Below, one piece after another: positions 50,894 through 59,700 of a stretch of 64,000 bases of DNA. The stretch comes from DATLEX01 sp035525015 (GTDB lineage: Bacteria > Acidobacteriota > Thermoanaerobaculia > Gp7-AA8), in assembly GCA_035525015.1 (NCBI GenBank), contig DATLFC010000074.1, positions 4,948 through 68,947 on the forward strand. Direction: 5' to 3'. Position numbers and translations under genes: made by a program. How positions within the stretch are numbered: the first letter of the stretch is position 1; every line of letters begins with the position of its first letter. Below the pieces are notes generated by a model. It ran no database searches. It had not been told where the DNA came from and worked only from the letters and a program-made list of their open reading frames with translations.

Positions 50894-52498
50894 TCAGAAT
50901 GGCCAGCCCGGAGGCGGCATCCGCTTCTGCGCGGCGGCGATTTCCTCGAGGGGCCGCCGTGCCGGATGTCCCGGCGGAAAGGCGCGGGCGATCGCGCCGT
51001 CACGCTCGAAATGAACCTCTTCCGTCAACACCCTCAGATACGGTTCACTCGGCCGCCTCTGCTCCGCCACAAATCCGATCCCGAACCAGAGAAGAGCTCC
51101 GGCGGCGAGCAATGCGATCCGCCGCCGCGGTAACGCCAGGGCAACCGCCGCCGCCACGATCGCGAACGGGACGGCAATGGCGAGCGGGCGCCAGACGAAG
51201 TGAAGCAGGTTCGGCGCGACGCAGCCGTGCAGCAGCAGCGGAAGCGAGAAGGACACCCATGGGACGGCGTAGATCGTCGGGATGAACGGAAAGACGAGCG
51301 ACATCACCGCCACCGCCGATGACGATGCACCGAGGAGCAGCGCCTCGATGACCGTCTCCTTCGCGAAGGCGATCAGAAGTGCCAGGAACGGCAGGATCGG
51401 AATCAGGTACCGGGCTCCGACGGTCCGGCCGCCGAACCAGTAGGGATAGCCGGAGATCGTCAGGATGATGATCAACGGCACGGCCAGCAGCGCCACGAAA
51501 GCGGCCAGCGGCATGGCCCGCCGCGCGGCGGCAAGCCCCGCCATGGCCAGCAGGAGGACCGGTGAGATGACCAGCAGGCCTTTCCCGCCGTCGAGCAGGA
51601 GTTGCACGACATTCGTCATCGACGGCAGCCCGACCCCGAAGAGACCGGAGCGGGCTGCTTCGCGGATGTGCGTATCGGCCTCGTGCGCCGACGAGAGCGA
51701 AAAGAAACTGCCGAAGGCCAGACGGTTGTAGAGGCCGAGCACGACGGCGAACGGGATTCCTCCGGCGATCACCCGCAGCGTGCCGGCGATGCGGAGCCGC
51801 GGCAGGGCGCAGGCCATCAGGACCGCCGCGGGAATGGCATTCGGATATTCGGTCAGCACCGCCGCGCCGATCACGGCGCCGGCAGCGACGTCGATCCGCG
51901 GCGCGCGGCGCGCGATGAAGAGGAGTGCCCACGCGCCGAACAGCGTCAGCGCCGACAACGCGTGCGCGAAGAACAGGAGCCCGTACGCGAGCAAAGGCGT
52001 GGCAAACAGCATGACGGTGACTCCCGTTCGGAGCCGCTCGTCACGGCAATCGAGACGTCGCGCCACGGCCGCAACCGAGACGGCGAGAATGAGCAGCGGG
52101 ATCGTCGCGCCGGCGATGCGGATGACCGTCAACGTGGCGCGCATCGTTTCGGCGGAGGGGGGGCCGAAGATGGCCCGGCCGGCGGCGTAAAACGGAAGGA
52201 CCAGCAGCGCGGCACCGGGGGCCTTGTTCGAGTAGTACCGTCCGTCGCGGACCGCGAGATCGGTGATCGGGATCTTCGTGGCCTCGAGAACGGGGGTGAC
52301 TTCTACCGTGCCGAAGTCGACGATGGCGACGTCGACGGCCCAGCGACTGTACTCGTTCGGGGAGACGGCGTGCGGGAAGACGGGGATCACCAGGATCGCC
52401 AGCGCCGCGTAGAGTGCGATGGGGACTCTGGCCGGGCGGGGGATACGCTCGAAGAGCGCGACGACAGGCCGCATCCGCGGCGATTGTCTCATACGCAT
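50894..52498 (-). CDS. Polytopic GT-C-like membrane protein (copy B)
   Basis: A 534-residue protein with about ten hydrophobic spans. Its N-terminal loop (SPNEYSRWAVDVAIVDFGTVEVTPVL, then YYSNKAPG) aligns with the next gene upstream, marking a tandem paralogue pair. The C-terminal soluble tail is short. Features fit a GT-C glycosyltransferase, but no family motif is definitive. Start ATG at 52498 overlaps the upstream stop by one base (TGATG). Confidence 0.78.
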   Translation of the reverse strand: MRMRQSPRMRPVVALFERIPRPARVPIALYAALAILVIPVFPHAVSPNEYSRWAVDVAIVDFGTVEVTPVLEATKIPITDLAVRDGRYYSNKAPGAALLVLPFYAAGRAIFGPPSAETMRATLTVIRIAGATIPLLILAVSVAAVARRLDCRDERLRTGVTVMLFATPLLAYGLLFFAHALSALTLFGAWALLFIARRAPRIDVAAGAVIGAAVLTEYPNAIPAAVLMACALPRLRIAGTLRVIAGGIPFAVVLGLYNRLAFGSFFSLSSAHEADTHIREAARSGLFGVGLPSMTNVVQLLLDGGKGLLVISPVLLLAMAGLAAARRAMPLAAFVALLAVPLIIILTISGYPYWFGGRTVGARYLIPILPFLALLIAFAKETVIEALLLGASSSAVAVMSLVFPFIPTIYAVPWVSFSLPLLLHGCVAPNLLHFVWRPLAIAVPFAIVAAAVALALPRRRIALLAAGALLWFGIGFVAEQRRPSEPYLRVLTEEVHFERDGAIARAFPPGHPARRPLEEIAAAQKRMPPPGWPF

Positions 52499-54051
52499 CA
52501 GAACGGCCACGACGAGGGAGGCGAAGCGCGCAGCGCACGGGCGAAGCTCTCCAGCCGTTCCCGCGCCGGTCCCGGCGGCAGCGTTCTGCGGATCGTCCCT
52601 TCGCGCTCGAAGTACACCTCCTGCGCGATGAGGCGGACCGTTGGATTGGCGGGCGGTGCGAATCGGTGCGCGACGAACCCTGCGCCAAACCAGACGGCGA
52701 AGCCTGCGATGGCCGCGAGGGCCATCCGCCGCGACGGCACCGCGGCAACAACCGCGGCGGCTGCGAGGAGAAACGGGACGCCGACGGCGAGAGGCTGCCA
52801 GACGAGATGCAGGAGGTTCGGCGCCACCAGCCCTTCGCGCAGCAGCGGCCATGAGAACGAGATCCACGGCGCGTTCTGCCCCGGCGGCACGAAGGGAAAT
52901 ACCAGCGACACGATCGCCACCACGCCGGCGGACGCGCCGAGAAGGAACGCCTCCAGCGCGGTCCGTCTGGCGAAGGCGACGGCGAGCGCCAGAAACGGAA
53001 GAACGGGGACGACGTACCGGACCCCGACCGTCCAGCCGCCATGCCAGTTGGGATAGCCGGCCATGGTCAGAAAAAGCACCGCCGGCGCGGCGATCAGCGC
53101 GAGGAGCGCGGCGCGCGGCATCATCCTGCGCGCCGCGCCGATTCCGAATGCCGCGATCACGAGCACCGGCGAGAGAATCAGCAGACCTTTCGATGGATCG
53201 AGCAGCATCGCCAGGAGATTGGCGGGGGATGGAAGGCCGATGCCGAAGAGTCCTGATCCGGCCAGCTCGCGGAATGCGGGATCGCGTTCGTGCGCCGAGG
53301 AGAGCGTGAAGACGCTGCCGAACGCAGCGTGGTTGTACCAGCCGAGGAGAATCGCGAAGGGCACGCCGCCCGCGAGAATGCGCAACAGGCCGCCGGCCCT
53401 GAGTCGCGGCAGTGCGCATGCGACGATGACCGCCGCGGGAATCGCGCCCGGGTACTCGCAGAGGACGCCGAGGCCGATCAGCGCCCCGGCGGCGAGCTCG
53501 TGTCGCCGCGCGCGCGTCGAGGCGAACAGCAGAGCCCACGAGCCGAAGAGAGCGAGCGCGGAGAACGCATGCGAGAAAAAGAGAAGCCCATATGCGAAGA
53601 GCGGTGTCGCGAACAGCAGCAGCGTGATCGCGAGCCGGATCCTGCCGGCGTCGCAACCGGATCGCGCGGCGACGGCTGCCACCCAGATCGCGAGCAGAAT
53701 CGCCGGAATGGTGGACGTGGCGATCCGCATCACCGTCATCGTCGGCCGGATCGAGTCGGCCGTGGCCGGCCCGGTGAAGGGCCGGACCGCGGCATACGCC
53801 GGCGCGGCGAGCATCGAGAGTCCCGGCGCTTTGTTCGAGTAGATCCGCCCCTCCACCATGGCCGTGTCTTCGATCCGCGTCAGGTCGGTGCGCGCCAGAA
53901 CGGCGGTCACTTCGATGGTCCTGTCGTCGATCAGTGCCACCGCCAGCGCCCAGCGGCTCAGCTCATTCGGGGAGGTGAAGTGCGGAAAGACCGGCAGGAC
54001 GAGAATGGCCACGATCAGGTACAGCGCCGCCGGCACCACGGCAGCTCTCAT
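52498..54051 (-). CDS. Polytopic GT-C-like membrane protein (copy A)
   Basis: A 517-residue paralogue of the previous entry: PVFPHFTSPNELSRWALAVALID, IYSNKAPGLSML and LFATPLFAYGLLFFSHAFSALALFG correspond position by position. The pair probably arose by tandem duplication. It is coupled to the next gene upstream by ATGA at 54048-54051. Function inferred only from the GT-C-like topology. Confidence 0.78.
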   Translation of the reverse strand: MRAAVVPAALYLIVAILVLPVFPHFTSPNELSRWALAVALIDDRTIEVTAVLARTDLTRIEDTAMVEGRIYSNKAPGLSMLAAPAYAAVRPFTGPATADSIRPTMTVMRIATSTIPAILLAIWVAAVAARSGCDAGRIRLAITLLLFATPLFAYGLLFFSHAFSALALFGSWALLFASTRARRHELAAGALIGLGVLCEYPGAIPAAVIVACALPRLRAGGLLRILAGGVPFAILLGWYNHAAFGSVFTLSSAHERDPAFRELAGSGLFGIGLPSPANLLAMLLDPSKGLLILSPVLVIAAFGIGAARRMMPRAALLALIAAPAVLFLTMAGYPNWHGGWTVGVRYVVPVLPFLALAVAFARRTALEAFLLGASAGVVAIVSLVFPFVPPGQNAPWISFSWPLLREGLVAPNLLHLVWQPLAVGVPFLLAAAAVVAAVPSRRMALAAIAGFAVWFGAGFVAHRFAPPANPTVRLIAQEVYFEREGTIRRTLPPGPARERLESFARALRASPPSSWPF

Positions 54052-55748
54052 GGCAGTCCTTTTTCGCGGAGCGCGGCGGCGCGCGCGCGCTCCAGCACGG
54101 CCAGTTCCCGGGCCGTCGCTTCCGCTTCCTCGATCCGCCCGCTCCGGCGGAGATAGTCGAGCTCATCGCGCAGCAGGCCGAAGCGGACATCGGCGCCGCC
54201 GGGGATCGTGGCGAAGATCCGGTTGCGCTCGATCAGATCGCGGTACCGGTCGATCCGCGACGCGTCGCGGGTTCCACACCAGAAAAGAAAAAGAGCGGCG
54301 CCGAGAAACCACGACGAAGCCAGCGCCGCGGCGCCGCGGATGGGCAGTCGCCGCAGCCCCGCCACCGCCACCGCCAGCACGGTGACGAACAGAACGATGA
54401 GGAGCGCGACCTTCGCCTGGAATGGTGCCGGTGTCGAGCCGAGCGGCACCAGCGCGGCGCCGGCCGAAGTCACCGCGCTCCATTGCGCCGCCATCAGGTC
54501 CGCCGGCAGGACGTACCGCGACAGGTCGAGCATCGAGCCGCGCGCAGCGAGAAACAGCGCCATCGTCCACGCCGACGGGACCGCGACGACGACCGCCCGC
54601 CACGGCGGGCTCAGAGCGCGCAGCAGCGCCGCCGCTCCGATCAGAAAGACGACGATGCAGCTGTCGAAGCGCCGCTGCCCGAACGAGAGCGCGCCCCAGA
54701 AAGAGCGCTCCAGCGTGGCGTTGATGATCCACTGCGAAGCGAACAGCACCAGCCCCGCCACGGCCAGCCTCCGGTCATGGCGCAGGAGGAGCAGAAGGCC
54801 GGCCACGCCGGCCGCGGCGAACGGCGTCCAGGTGAAGAGTCCGTGGTACCACGACAGCAGCGGCTCCCACGCCCACACTCTCTGAAACGCGGCGAACGGA
54901 GTGGCGGAGCCGCCTCCCGTCAGAAAACCGAGCGGGGAGCCGTAAAGGAACCAGCTCACCACGATCTGCGGCAGCGCGCCGGCGGCCATCCCGCCCGCGT
55001 ACCACGGCAGATGACGGCGCGACACCGACGCCACGATCAGCGGCACCGCCGCGAGCGGGGCGTTCTGGGGACGGACGGCGAATGCGAATCCGACCGCCAG
55101 GCCGGCCAGCAGCACCATGGCCGGCTCGCCACGCCGCCGCAGTGCGATCGCCGCCGCGAAGACGAGCGCCGAGCTGCACGCCGAGATCGCATGCGCCATC
55201 GTCGCGTGCGCGAGCGAATACCACATCAGTGTGGTGCCGAACCAGGTGCCGATCGCGGCGAGCGCGGCGGGACCGGCGCCGCTCACCGGCCGCGCGATGG
55301 CGTATCCGAGAAGAAGCGTGCCCAGTCCGGCGAACGCGGTCGTGACGATGACGCCGATGTTGTAGGGAAGAGAGAAGCCGTTTCGTGGAAACTCCAGGAG
55401 CGGCTGGAGCGCATCGGCGACGATGAATGCCGGGAACCACGCCAGCGCGGCGCCGACGGTCCAGTGGTTCCCGAGGTGGGCCGTGCTCGTGACGTCCTTG
55501 TGCTGGATGATGCCGCCGGCGATCATCCCCAGCTCCTGCCACTCGTCGAAAAAGAGGAGATCGCGGTCGAGCCAGGCCGAGGGGAGATAGACCAGGTACC
55601 CGGCCCCGTCCGGCAGCAGCAGACCTGGCTGGAGCCAGAGAATGGTGGTGGCGAGCCAGACTCCGGCGATCGCTAGGAACGGGACGAGGTGTCGGCGGCC
55701 AGCGCCTGTCGCAGGGCTTCGCTCACCGGGACTCCCGCTCGCTCGCAT
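54048..55748 (-). CDS. Polytopic membrane protein, GT-C-like
   Basis: A 566-residue protein with about eleven hydrophobic spans. The N-terminal loop contains DGAGYLVYLPSAWLDRDLLFFDEW, and the C-terminus is a charged helix (LIERNRIFATIPGGADVRFG...EEAEATARELAVLERARAAAL), probably cytoplasmic. It is only loosely similar to the two GT-C proteins downstream. The ATG at 55748 overlaps the siroheme-synthase gene by 76 bases in a different frame, an unusually long overlap; no later start includes the first membrane span. Confidence 0.75.
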   Translation of the reverse strand: MRASGSPGERSPATGAGRRHLVPFLAIAGVWLATTILWLQPGLLLPDGAGYLVYLPSAWLDRDLLFFDEWQELGMIAGGIIQHKDVTSTAHLGNHWTVGAALAWFPAFIVADALQPLLEFPRNGFSLPYNIGVIVTTAFAGLGTLLLGYAIARPVSGAGPAALAAIGTWFGTTLMWYSLAHATMAHAISACSSALVFAAAIALRRRGEPAMVLLAGLAVGFAFAVRPQNAPLAAVPLIVASVSRRHLPWYAGGMAAGALPQIVVSWFLYGSPLGFLTGGGSATPFAAFQRVWAWEPLLSWYHGLFTWTPFAAAGVAGLLLLLRHDRRLAVAGLVLFASQWIINATLERSFWGALSFGQRRFDSCIVVFLIGAAALLRALSPPWRAVVVAVPSAWTMALFLAARGSMLDLSRYVLPADLMAAQWSAVTSAGAALVPLGSTPAPFQAKVALLIVLFVTVLAVAVAGLRRLPIRGAAALASSWFLGAALFLFWCGTRDASRIDRYRDLIERNRIFATIPGGADVRFGLLRDELDYLRRSGRIEEAEATARELAVLERARAAALREKGLP

Positions 55749-56377
55749 GCACCGGCGATGGTCTCATACGCCTCCCGGCGGCGCCCTTTCCGCAGCAGGT
55801 CGAGCACTCCTGCGGCGATGATCCCGTCGAAGAACCGCTTGCGGTCGATGTCGGTGGGGAGCGTTTTCTTCGCGCCGGCGCGCAGGGTGCCGAGGAGCTC
55901 GTTGATCTCGTCGTACTCGGGACCGACGAACTTCTGGAGGTCTTCCTTGAGCGTGCGGGCCAGAGCGGGAGACTTGCCGCCGGTGGAGACGGCGATCTGG
56001 ATCGTGCCGCGCTCCACGATGGCCGGGACGATGAACTCGCAGAGATGCGTCACGTCGACGACGTTGACGGGGATCTTCCTGCGGCGGCAGTCGCGGGCCA
56101 CGCGGCCGTTCACGCAGGCGTCGTCGGTGGAGGCGATGACGATCGAGGCTCCCTCCAGATCGCCCTCTTCGTACGCCTTGCGGCGGATCTGCAGGGCTCC
56201 GTCGCGAGCCCAGGCCTCGATCTCCGCGGTGAGCTCGGGCGAGACGATGGTCACCCGCGCGCCGTACTTCATCATCGTTTCCGCCTTGCGGGCGCAGACG
56301 TTCCCGCCGCCGATGATCACGACGTGGCGATCCTCGATGTCGAGGTAGATGGGGTAGTAGGGATATTTCTTTTTCAC
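55673..56377 (-). CDS. Siroheme-synthase-like precorrin-2 dehydrogenase
   Basis: A 234-residue protein of the CysG N-terminal type: YLDIEDRHVVIIGGGNVCARKAETMM gives the NAD-binding P-loop, VNVVDVTHLCEFIVPAIVERG follows, and the central GGKSPALARTLKEDL is typical. It oxidises precorrin-2 to sirohydrochlorin on the way to siroheme or haem d1. The GTG at 56377 is chosen because the codons upstream lie in an inverted-repeat element. It follows glyA, with the repeat occupying nearly all of the gap. Confidence 0.88.
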   Translation of the reverse strand: MKKKYPYYPIYLDIEDRHVVIIGGGNVCARKAETMMKYGARVTIVSPELTAEIEAWARDGALQIRRKAYEEGDLEGASIVIASTDDACVNGRVARDCRRRKIPVNVVDVTHLCEFIVPAIVERGTIQIAVSTGGKSPALARTLKEDLQKFVGPEYDEINELLGTLRAGAKKTLPTDIDRKRFFDGIIAAGVLDLLRKGRRREAYETIAGACERAGVPVSEALRQALAADTSSRS

Positions 56378-56380
56378 GAC

Positions 56381-56493
56381 TGGGGTCAGGCCTTCCCTTT
56401 TACCTTTCTCTACCGGCTGTAGAGTATCGTGACACAGTCGGCGGCGTTGCTCTACAGCGGGTAGAGAAAGGTAAAAGGGAAGGCCTGACCCCA
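56381..56493. mobile_element. 113-base MITE/REP-like inverted-repeat element
   Basis: Two 33-base arms (56381-56413 and 56461-56493) are exact reverse complements, starting TGGGGTCAGGCCTTCCCTTT. They extend inward for 11 more bases with one mismatch and enclose a 25-base loop. The element fits neatly between glyA and the next gene. Such ends resemble REP-type elements mobilised by IS200-like (RAYT) transposases; no transposase is in the window. It could form a large hairpin in the glyA transcript. Confidence 0.75.
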
Positions 56494-56497
56494 ATCG

Positions 56498-57781
56498 TTA
56501 GTAGATCGGGAATCGGTCGCAGAGCTCCTTCACTTCCTTCTTCACCTGCGCCGTGACGGCGGCGTCGCCTTTGGCGTCGAGGACGCGCGCGATCAGCTGG
56601 GCCATCGTCTTCATCTCCGGCTCGCGCAGCCCGCGCGTGGTCACGGCCGGCGTGCCGATCCGCAGCCCCGAAGCGACCATCGGCTTCTGCGTATCGAAGG
56701 GAATGGTGTTCTTGTTGACGGTGATGTTTGCCGCCTCGAGCATGTTCTGCCCGTCTTTCCCGGTGATCCCCTTCGAGTAGACGTCGGTCATGAAGAGATG
56801 GTTGTCGGTTCCGCCGGAAACGATGCGGAAGCCGGTCTCGGCGACCGCCTGTGCCAGCGCTTTCGCGTTGCGGACGATCTGCGTCTGATACTCCTTGAAT
56901 TCAGGCGAAAGCGCTTCCTTGAAGGCGACCGCTTTCGCGGCGACGATGTGGACGAGCGGGCCCCCCTGCACGCCCGGGAAGAGGGCGCGGTCGAGGTCCT
57001 TCGCGTACTTCTCCCTGCAGAGGATCAGCCCGGCGCGCGGACCGCGCAGCGTCTTGTGCGTCGTGGTGGTCACGAAGTCGGCGTGCGGCACCGGCGAGGG
57101 GTGATTGCCGGTGACGACGAGCCCGGCGATGTGGGCGATGTCGGCCATCATCAGAGAACCGGAGCGGTCGCAGATCTCGCGGATCCGCTGGAAGTCGATG
57201 ACGCGCGAGTAGGCCGACGCGCCGCAGATGATCATCCGCGGCTTGTGCTCCATGGCGAGGCGCTCCATCTCGTCGTAATCGATCCGTTCATCCTCTTTGC
57301 GCACGTGGTAGGCGATCACCTGAAAATCGCGCCCGCTGTACGAGAGAGGATGGCCGTGCGTGAGATGACCGCCGTGTGAGAGATCCATCCCCATGATCGT
57401 GTCGCCCGGCTTCAGCATCGCGAAGTAGACGGCCATGTTGGCCTGCGAGCCGGAATGCGGCTGCACGTTGGCGTGCTCGGCGCCGAAGAGCTGTCTGGCC
57501 CGGTCGATGGCGATGGTCTCGACGATGTCGGTGGGGCCGCATCCGCCGTAGTACCGTTTGCCGGGATACCCTTCCGCGTACTTGTTCGTGAAGACGGATC
57601 CCATCGCCGTGAGGACGGCCTTCGACACGTGATTCTCCGAGGCGATCAGCTCGAGGGTGTCGTTCTGCCGCACGGTCTCCATCCCGATGGCATCGCGGAT
57701 CTCGGGATCGACCGACGCCAGGGTCCGGTCGAGGAAGTCGTGGCCCATCGCGGCGCGCTGCTCGTCTTTGATCATCGACAT
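56498..57781 (-). CDS. glyA: Serine hydroxymethyltransferase
   Basis: A 427-residue PLP enzyme that converts serine and tetrahydrofolate to glycine and methylene-tetrahydrofolate. The PLP Lys243 lies in TTTHKTLRGPRAG; the N-terminal LELIASENHVS, EGYPGKRYYGGC and HSGSQAN motifs are intact. The ATG at 57781 follows CGGAGA. It is the first gene of the minus-strand run that continues into siroheme, GT-C and YfhO genes. A conventional metabolic gene heading such an operon is of note. Confidence 0.97.
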   Translation of the reverse strand: MSMIKDEQRAAMGHDFLDRTLASVDPEIRDAIGMETVRQNDTLELIASENHVSKAVLTAMGSVFTNKYAEGYPGKRYYGGCGPTDIVETIAIDRARQLFGAEHANVQPHSGSQANMAVYFAMLKPGDTIMGMDLSHGGHLTHGHPLSYSGRDFQVIAYHVRKEDERIDYDEMERLAMEHKPRMIICGASAYSRVIDFQRIREICDRSGSLMMADIAHIAGLVVTGNHPSPVPHADFVTTTTHKTLRGPRAGLILCREKYAKDLDRALFPGVQGGPLVHIVAAKAVAFKEALSPEFKEYQTQIVRNAKALAQAVAETGFRIVSGGTDNHLFMTDVYSKGITGKDGQNMLEAANITVNKNTIPFDTQKPMVASGLRIGTPAVTTRGLREPEMKTMAQLIARVLDAKGDAAVTAQVKKEVKELCDRFPIY

Positions 57782-57811
57782 CGGCAGGTTCTCCGGAGCG
57801 CGATGTTACTC

Positions 57812-57817
57812 GATAAT
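57812..57817 (+). promoter_or_regulatory. Putative -10 hexamer (GATAAT) of the fourth YfhO-like gene
   Basis: GATAAT ends 11 bases before the ATG at 57829 (5 bases before an alternative GTG at 57823). No Shine-Dalgarno is present. The spacing favours the ATG. Confidence 0.38.
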
Positions 57818-57828
57818 CAGCGGTGAAG

Positions 57829-59700
57829 ATGATCAGGAAAATGGCAGGCGCCGCGGCGTTGGTTTCGGCGGCGCTCCTCGTTTCGTGGCACGGCTTCTTC
57901 TTCTTCCGCGACAACTTCACCACGCACTATCCGATGAAGGTGATCTCCTCGGACGCGTTCCGTGGCGGGGAGATCCCGTGGTGGAACGTGCACGATTTCG
58001 GAGGTCAGCCGCTGGCCGGCAACCCGAACGCCCTCACGTTCTATCCCGACAACCTCCTCTATCTTTTCCTGCCGGCGCACGTCGCGTTCAATCTGCACTT
58101 CCTTCTGCATCTGGCCGCCGGATTCGCCGCCATGCGCGCGCTCTGCGCGGCGCGGACCGGGGATGCGCGGACCGCGACAGTGGCCGCGACGATCTGGACG
58201 CTCAGCGGCGCGGTCGTCTCGACGACGGCGTTCTACAACCTCGTCACCGCCGTGGCGCTGCTGCCGCTCGCCCTTCTGGCCGTGGAGCGGCGTTCCTGGC
58301 GTCTGCTCGGCTGCGCCTTCGGCCTCCTCCTTCTCGGCAGCGAGCCGACTACGACCCTCGGCACGGCTCTGGCCGTCGCGGTGGCCGCGGCCGGCCGGAT
58401 CCGCTGGCAGTCCATCGCCGCCGCCGTGCTGCTGGCCCTCGCCATCGCGTCGCCGCAGATCGTCGCCTACTCCGAGATCGCCGGAGAGTTGGAGCGGTCG
58501 GTGCCGATGTCGGCCGGCGCAATGCTCGCCACTTCGCTCACGCCGTCCCGCGTGGCGGAGATCTTCCTCTGGCCTCTGCAGGGGTTTCTGAACGACGCCG
58601 GCGGTCTCCGCCAGCGGCTCTTCTCGACGATCTTCGTCGGGATCATCGCCATCCCGGCGCTCTGGACGCGGTCGCGCTACGTGATCATCGCCGCGGTCTG
58701 CCTGTTCTTCGCGCTCGGCGGGAACAATCCGCTGGTGGCGGCGGCGGTGAACACCCTGCCGGACCCGCTGCGGATCATCCGCTATCCGGAGAAGCTCGTC
58801 CTGCCGCTGACCGCCGCCCTGGTGGTATTGATCGCGCACTTCCTGGCGCGGACGCGATACCGGCGCACATGGAGCGTCATCGCCATCGCGCCGCTCGTCT
58901 GGACGACGGCGCGCGCGCTGCCGATCGACTGGTTCGATCCCTATCGCGTGCCGGAGAAGCCGCCGCTGCGCGTTCACTGGAATCCGACGATTCCGCCGGG
59001 ACGCGTGCCGGCGCGGACCGAGTACCGGAGGCGTGCCGCCGCGCACGACTGGATGTTCGGCGCCGTGGCGAACCTCCGGTATGGGATCGGCCGTTCCCCC
59101 GACAACATGCACTCGCTTCTCAGCCGCGCCGTTGCGGAGCGTTTCGCCGCCGTGCCGCCTCCGCTGAAGGAGCGCTATCTCCGGATCGCCGGCTGCAACG
59201 TCCCCGATGCACTGCCGATGGCGGCTGTCGTCCCCTCGACGCTGCCGGCCGGGGGCATCGTCGACGCGATCCGTGCCGTGGAGGCGCCCGGGTTCGATGA
59301 GCACCGCGCCGCGGTGGCACCGATGGCACCCTTCCGCTCGGCGGCAGGAAGGGTGACGGGCTACGCCGAGGATGGGCAGACGATCCGCGTCGGCGTCGAG
59401 GCGGCGGGGCCGCTTCTCGTGCTGGTCAATCAGACGTTCTTCGAGGGGTGGACGGCGAGGTCGGCCGGCGTGGAGCTGGAGACGCTGCCGCTCAACGTCG
59501 ACCGGCTCGGCGTCGTGGTGCCGGCCGGGACGCACGAGATCGTTCTCACGTTCGGACGGAGGCGCGCGGCGGTCGTGGTCTGCTGGGTCCTCTCGATGGT
59601 GCTGCTGCTCGGGTCAGCGTTTCCGCGCCTCGTCGAGAAACTCGATCGCCGCACCGGCGAGATAGAGCGACCCCCCCACGAAGACGGCGCGCACGTCTGA
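57829..59700 (+). CDS. YfhO-related GT-C membrane protein (fourth copy, divergent)
   Basis: A 623-residue protein related to the tandem YfhO proteins: THYPMKVISSDAFRGGEIPWW, NVHDFGGQPLAGNPNALTFYP and SEPTTTLGTAL match the same series. It is shorter and more divergent, so it is an older paralogue. Its last 87 bases overlap the convergent folC gene. Roughly 11 membrane spans are followed by a C-terminal extracytoplasmic domain with LETLPLNVDRLGVVVPAGTHE. Two start codons (57823, 57829) are possible. Confidence 0.85.
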   Translation: MIRKMAGAAALVSAALLVSWHGFFFFRDNFTTHYPMKVISSDAFRGGEIPWWNVHDFGGQPLAGNPNALTFYPDNLLYLFLPAHVAFNLHFLLHLAAGFAAMRALCAARTGDARTATVAATIWTLSGAVVSTTAFYNLVTAVALLPLALLAVERRSWRLLGCAFGLLLLGSEPTTTLGTALAVAVAAAGRIRWQSIAAAVLLALAIASPQIVAYSEIAGELERSVPMSAGAMLATSLTPSRVAEIFLWPLQGFLNDAGGLRQRLFSTIFVGIIAIPALWTRSRYVIIAAVCLFFALGGNNPLVAAAVNTLPDPLRIIRYPEKLVLPLTAALVVLIAHFLARTRYRRTWSVIAIAPLVWTTARALPIDWFDPYRVPEKPPLRVHWNPTIPPGRVPARTEYRRRAAAHDWMFGAVANLRYGIGRSPDNMHSLLSRAVAERFAAVPPPLKERYLRIAGCNVPDALPMAAVVPSTLPAGGIVDAIRAVEAPGFDEHRAAVAPMAPFRSAAGRVTGYAEDGQTIRVGVEAAGPLLVLVNQTFFEGWTARSAGVELETLPLNVDRLGVVVPAGTHEIVLTFGRRRAAVVVCWVLSMVLLLGSAFPRLVEKLDRRTGEIERPPHEDGAHV

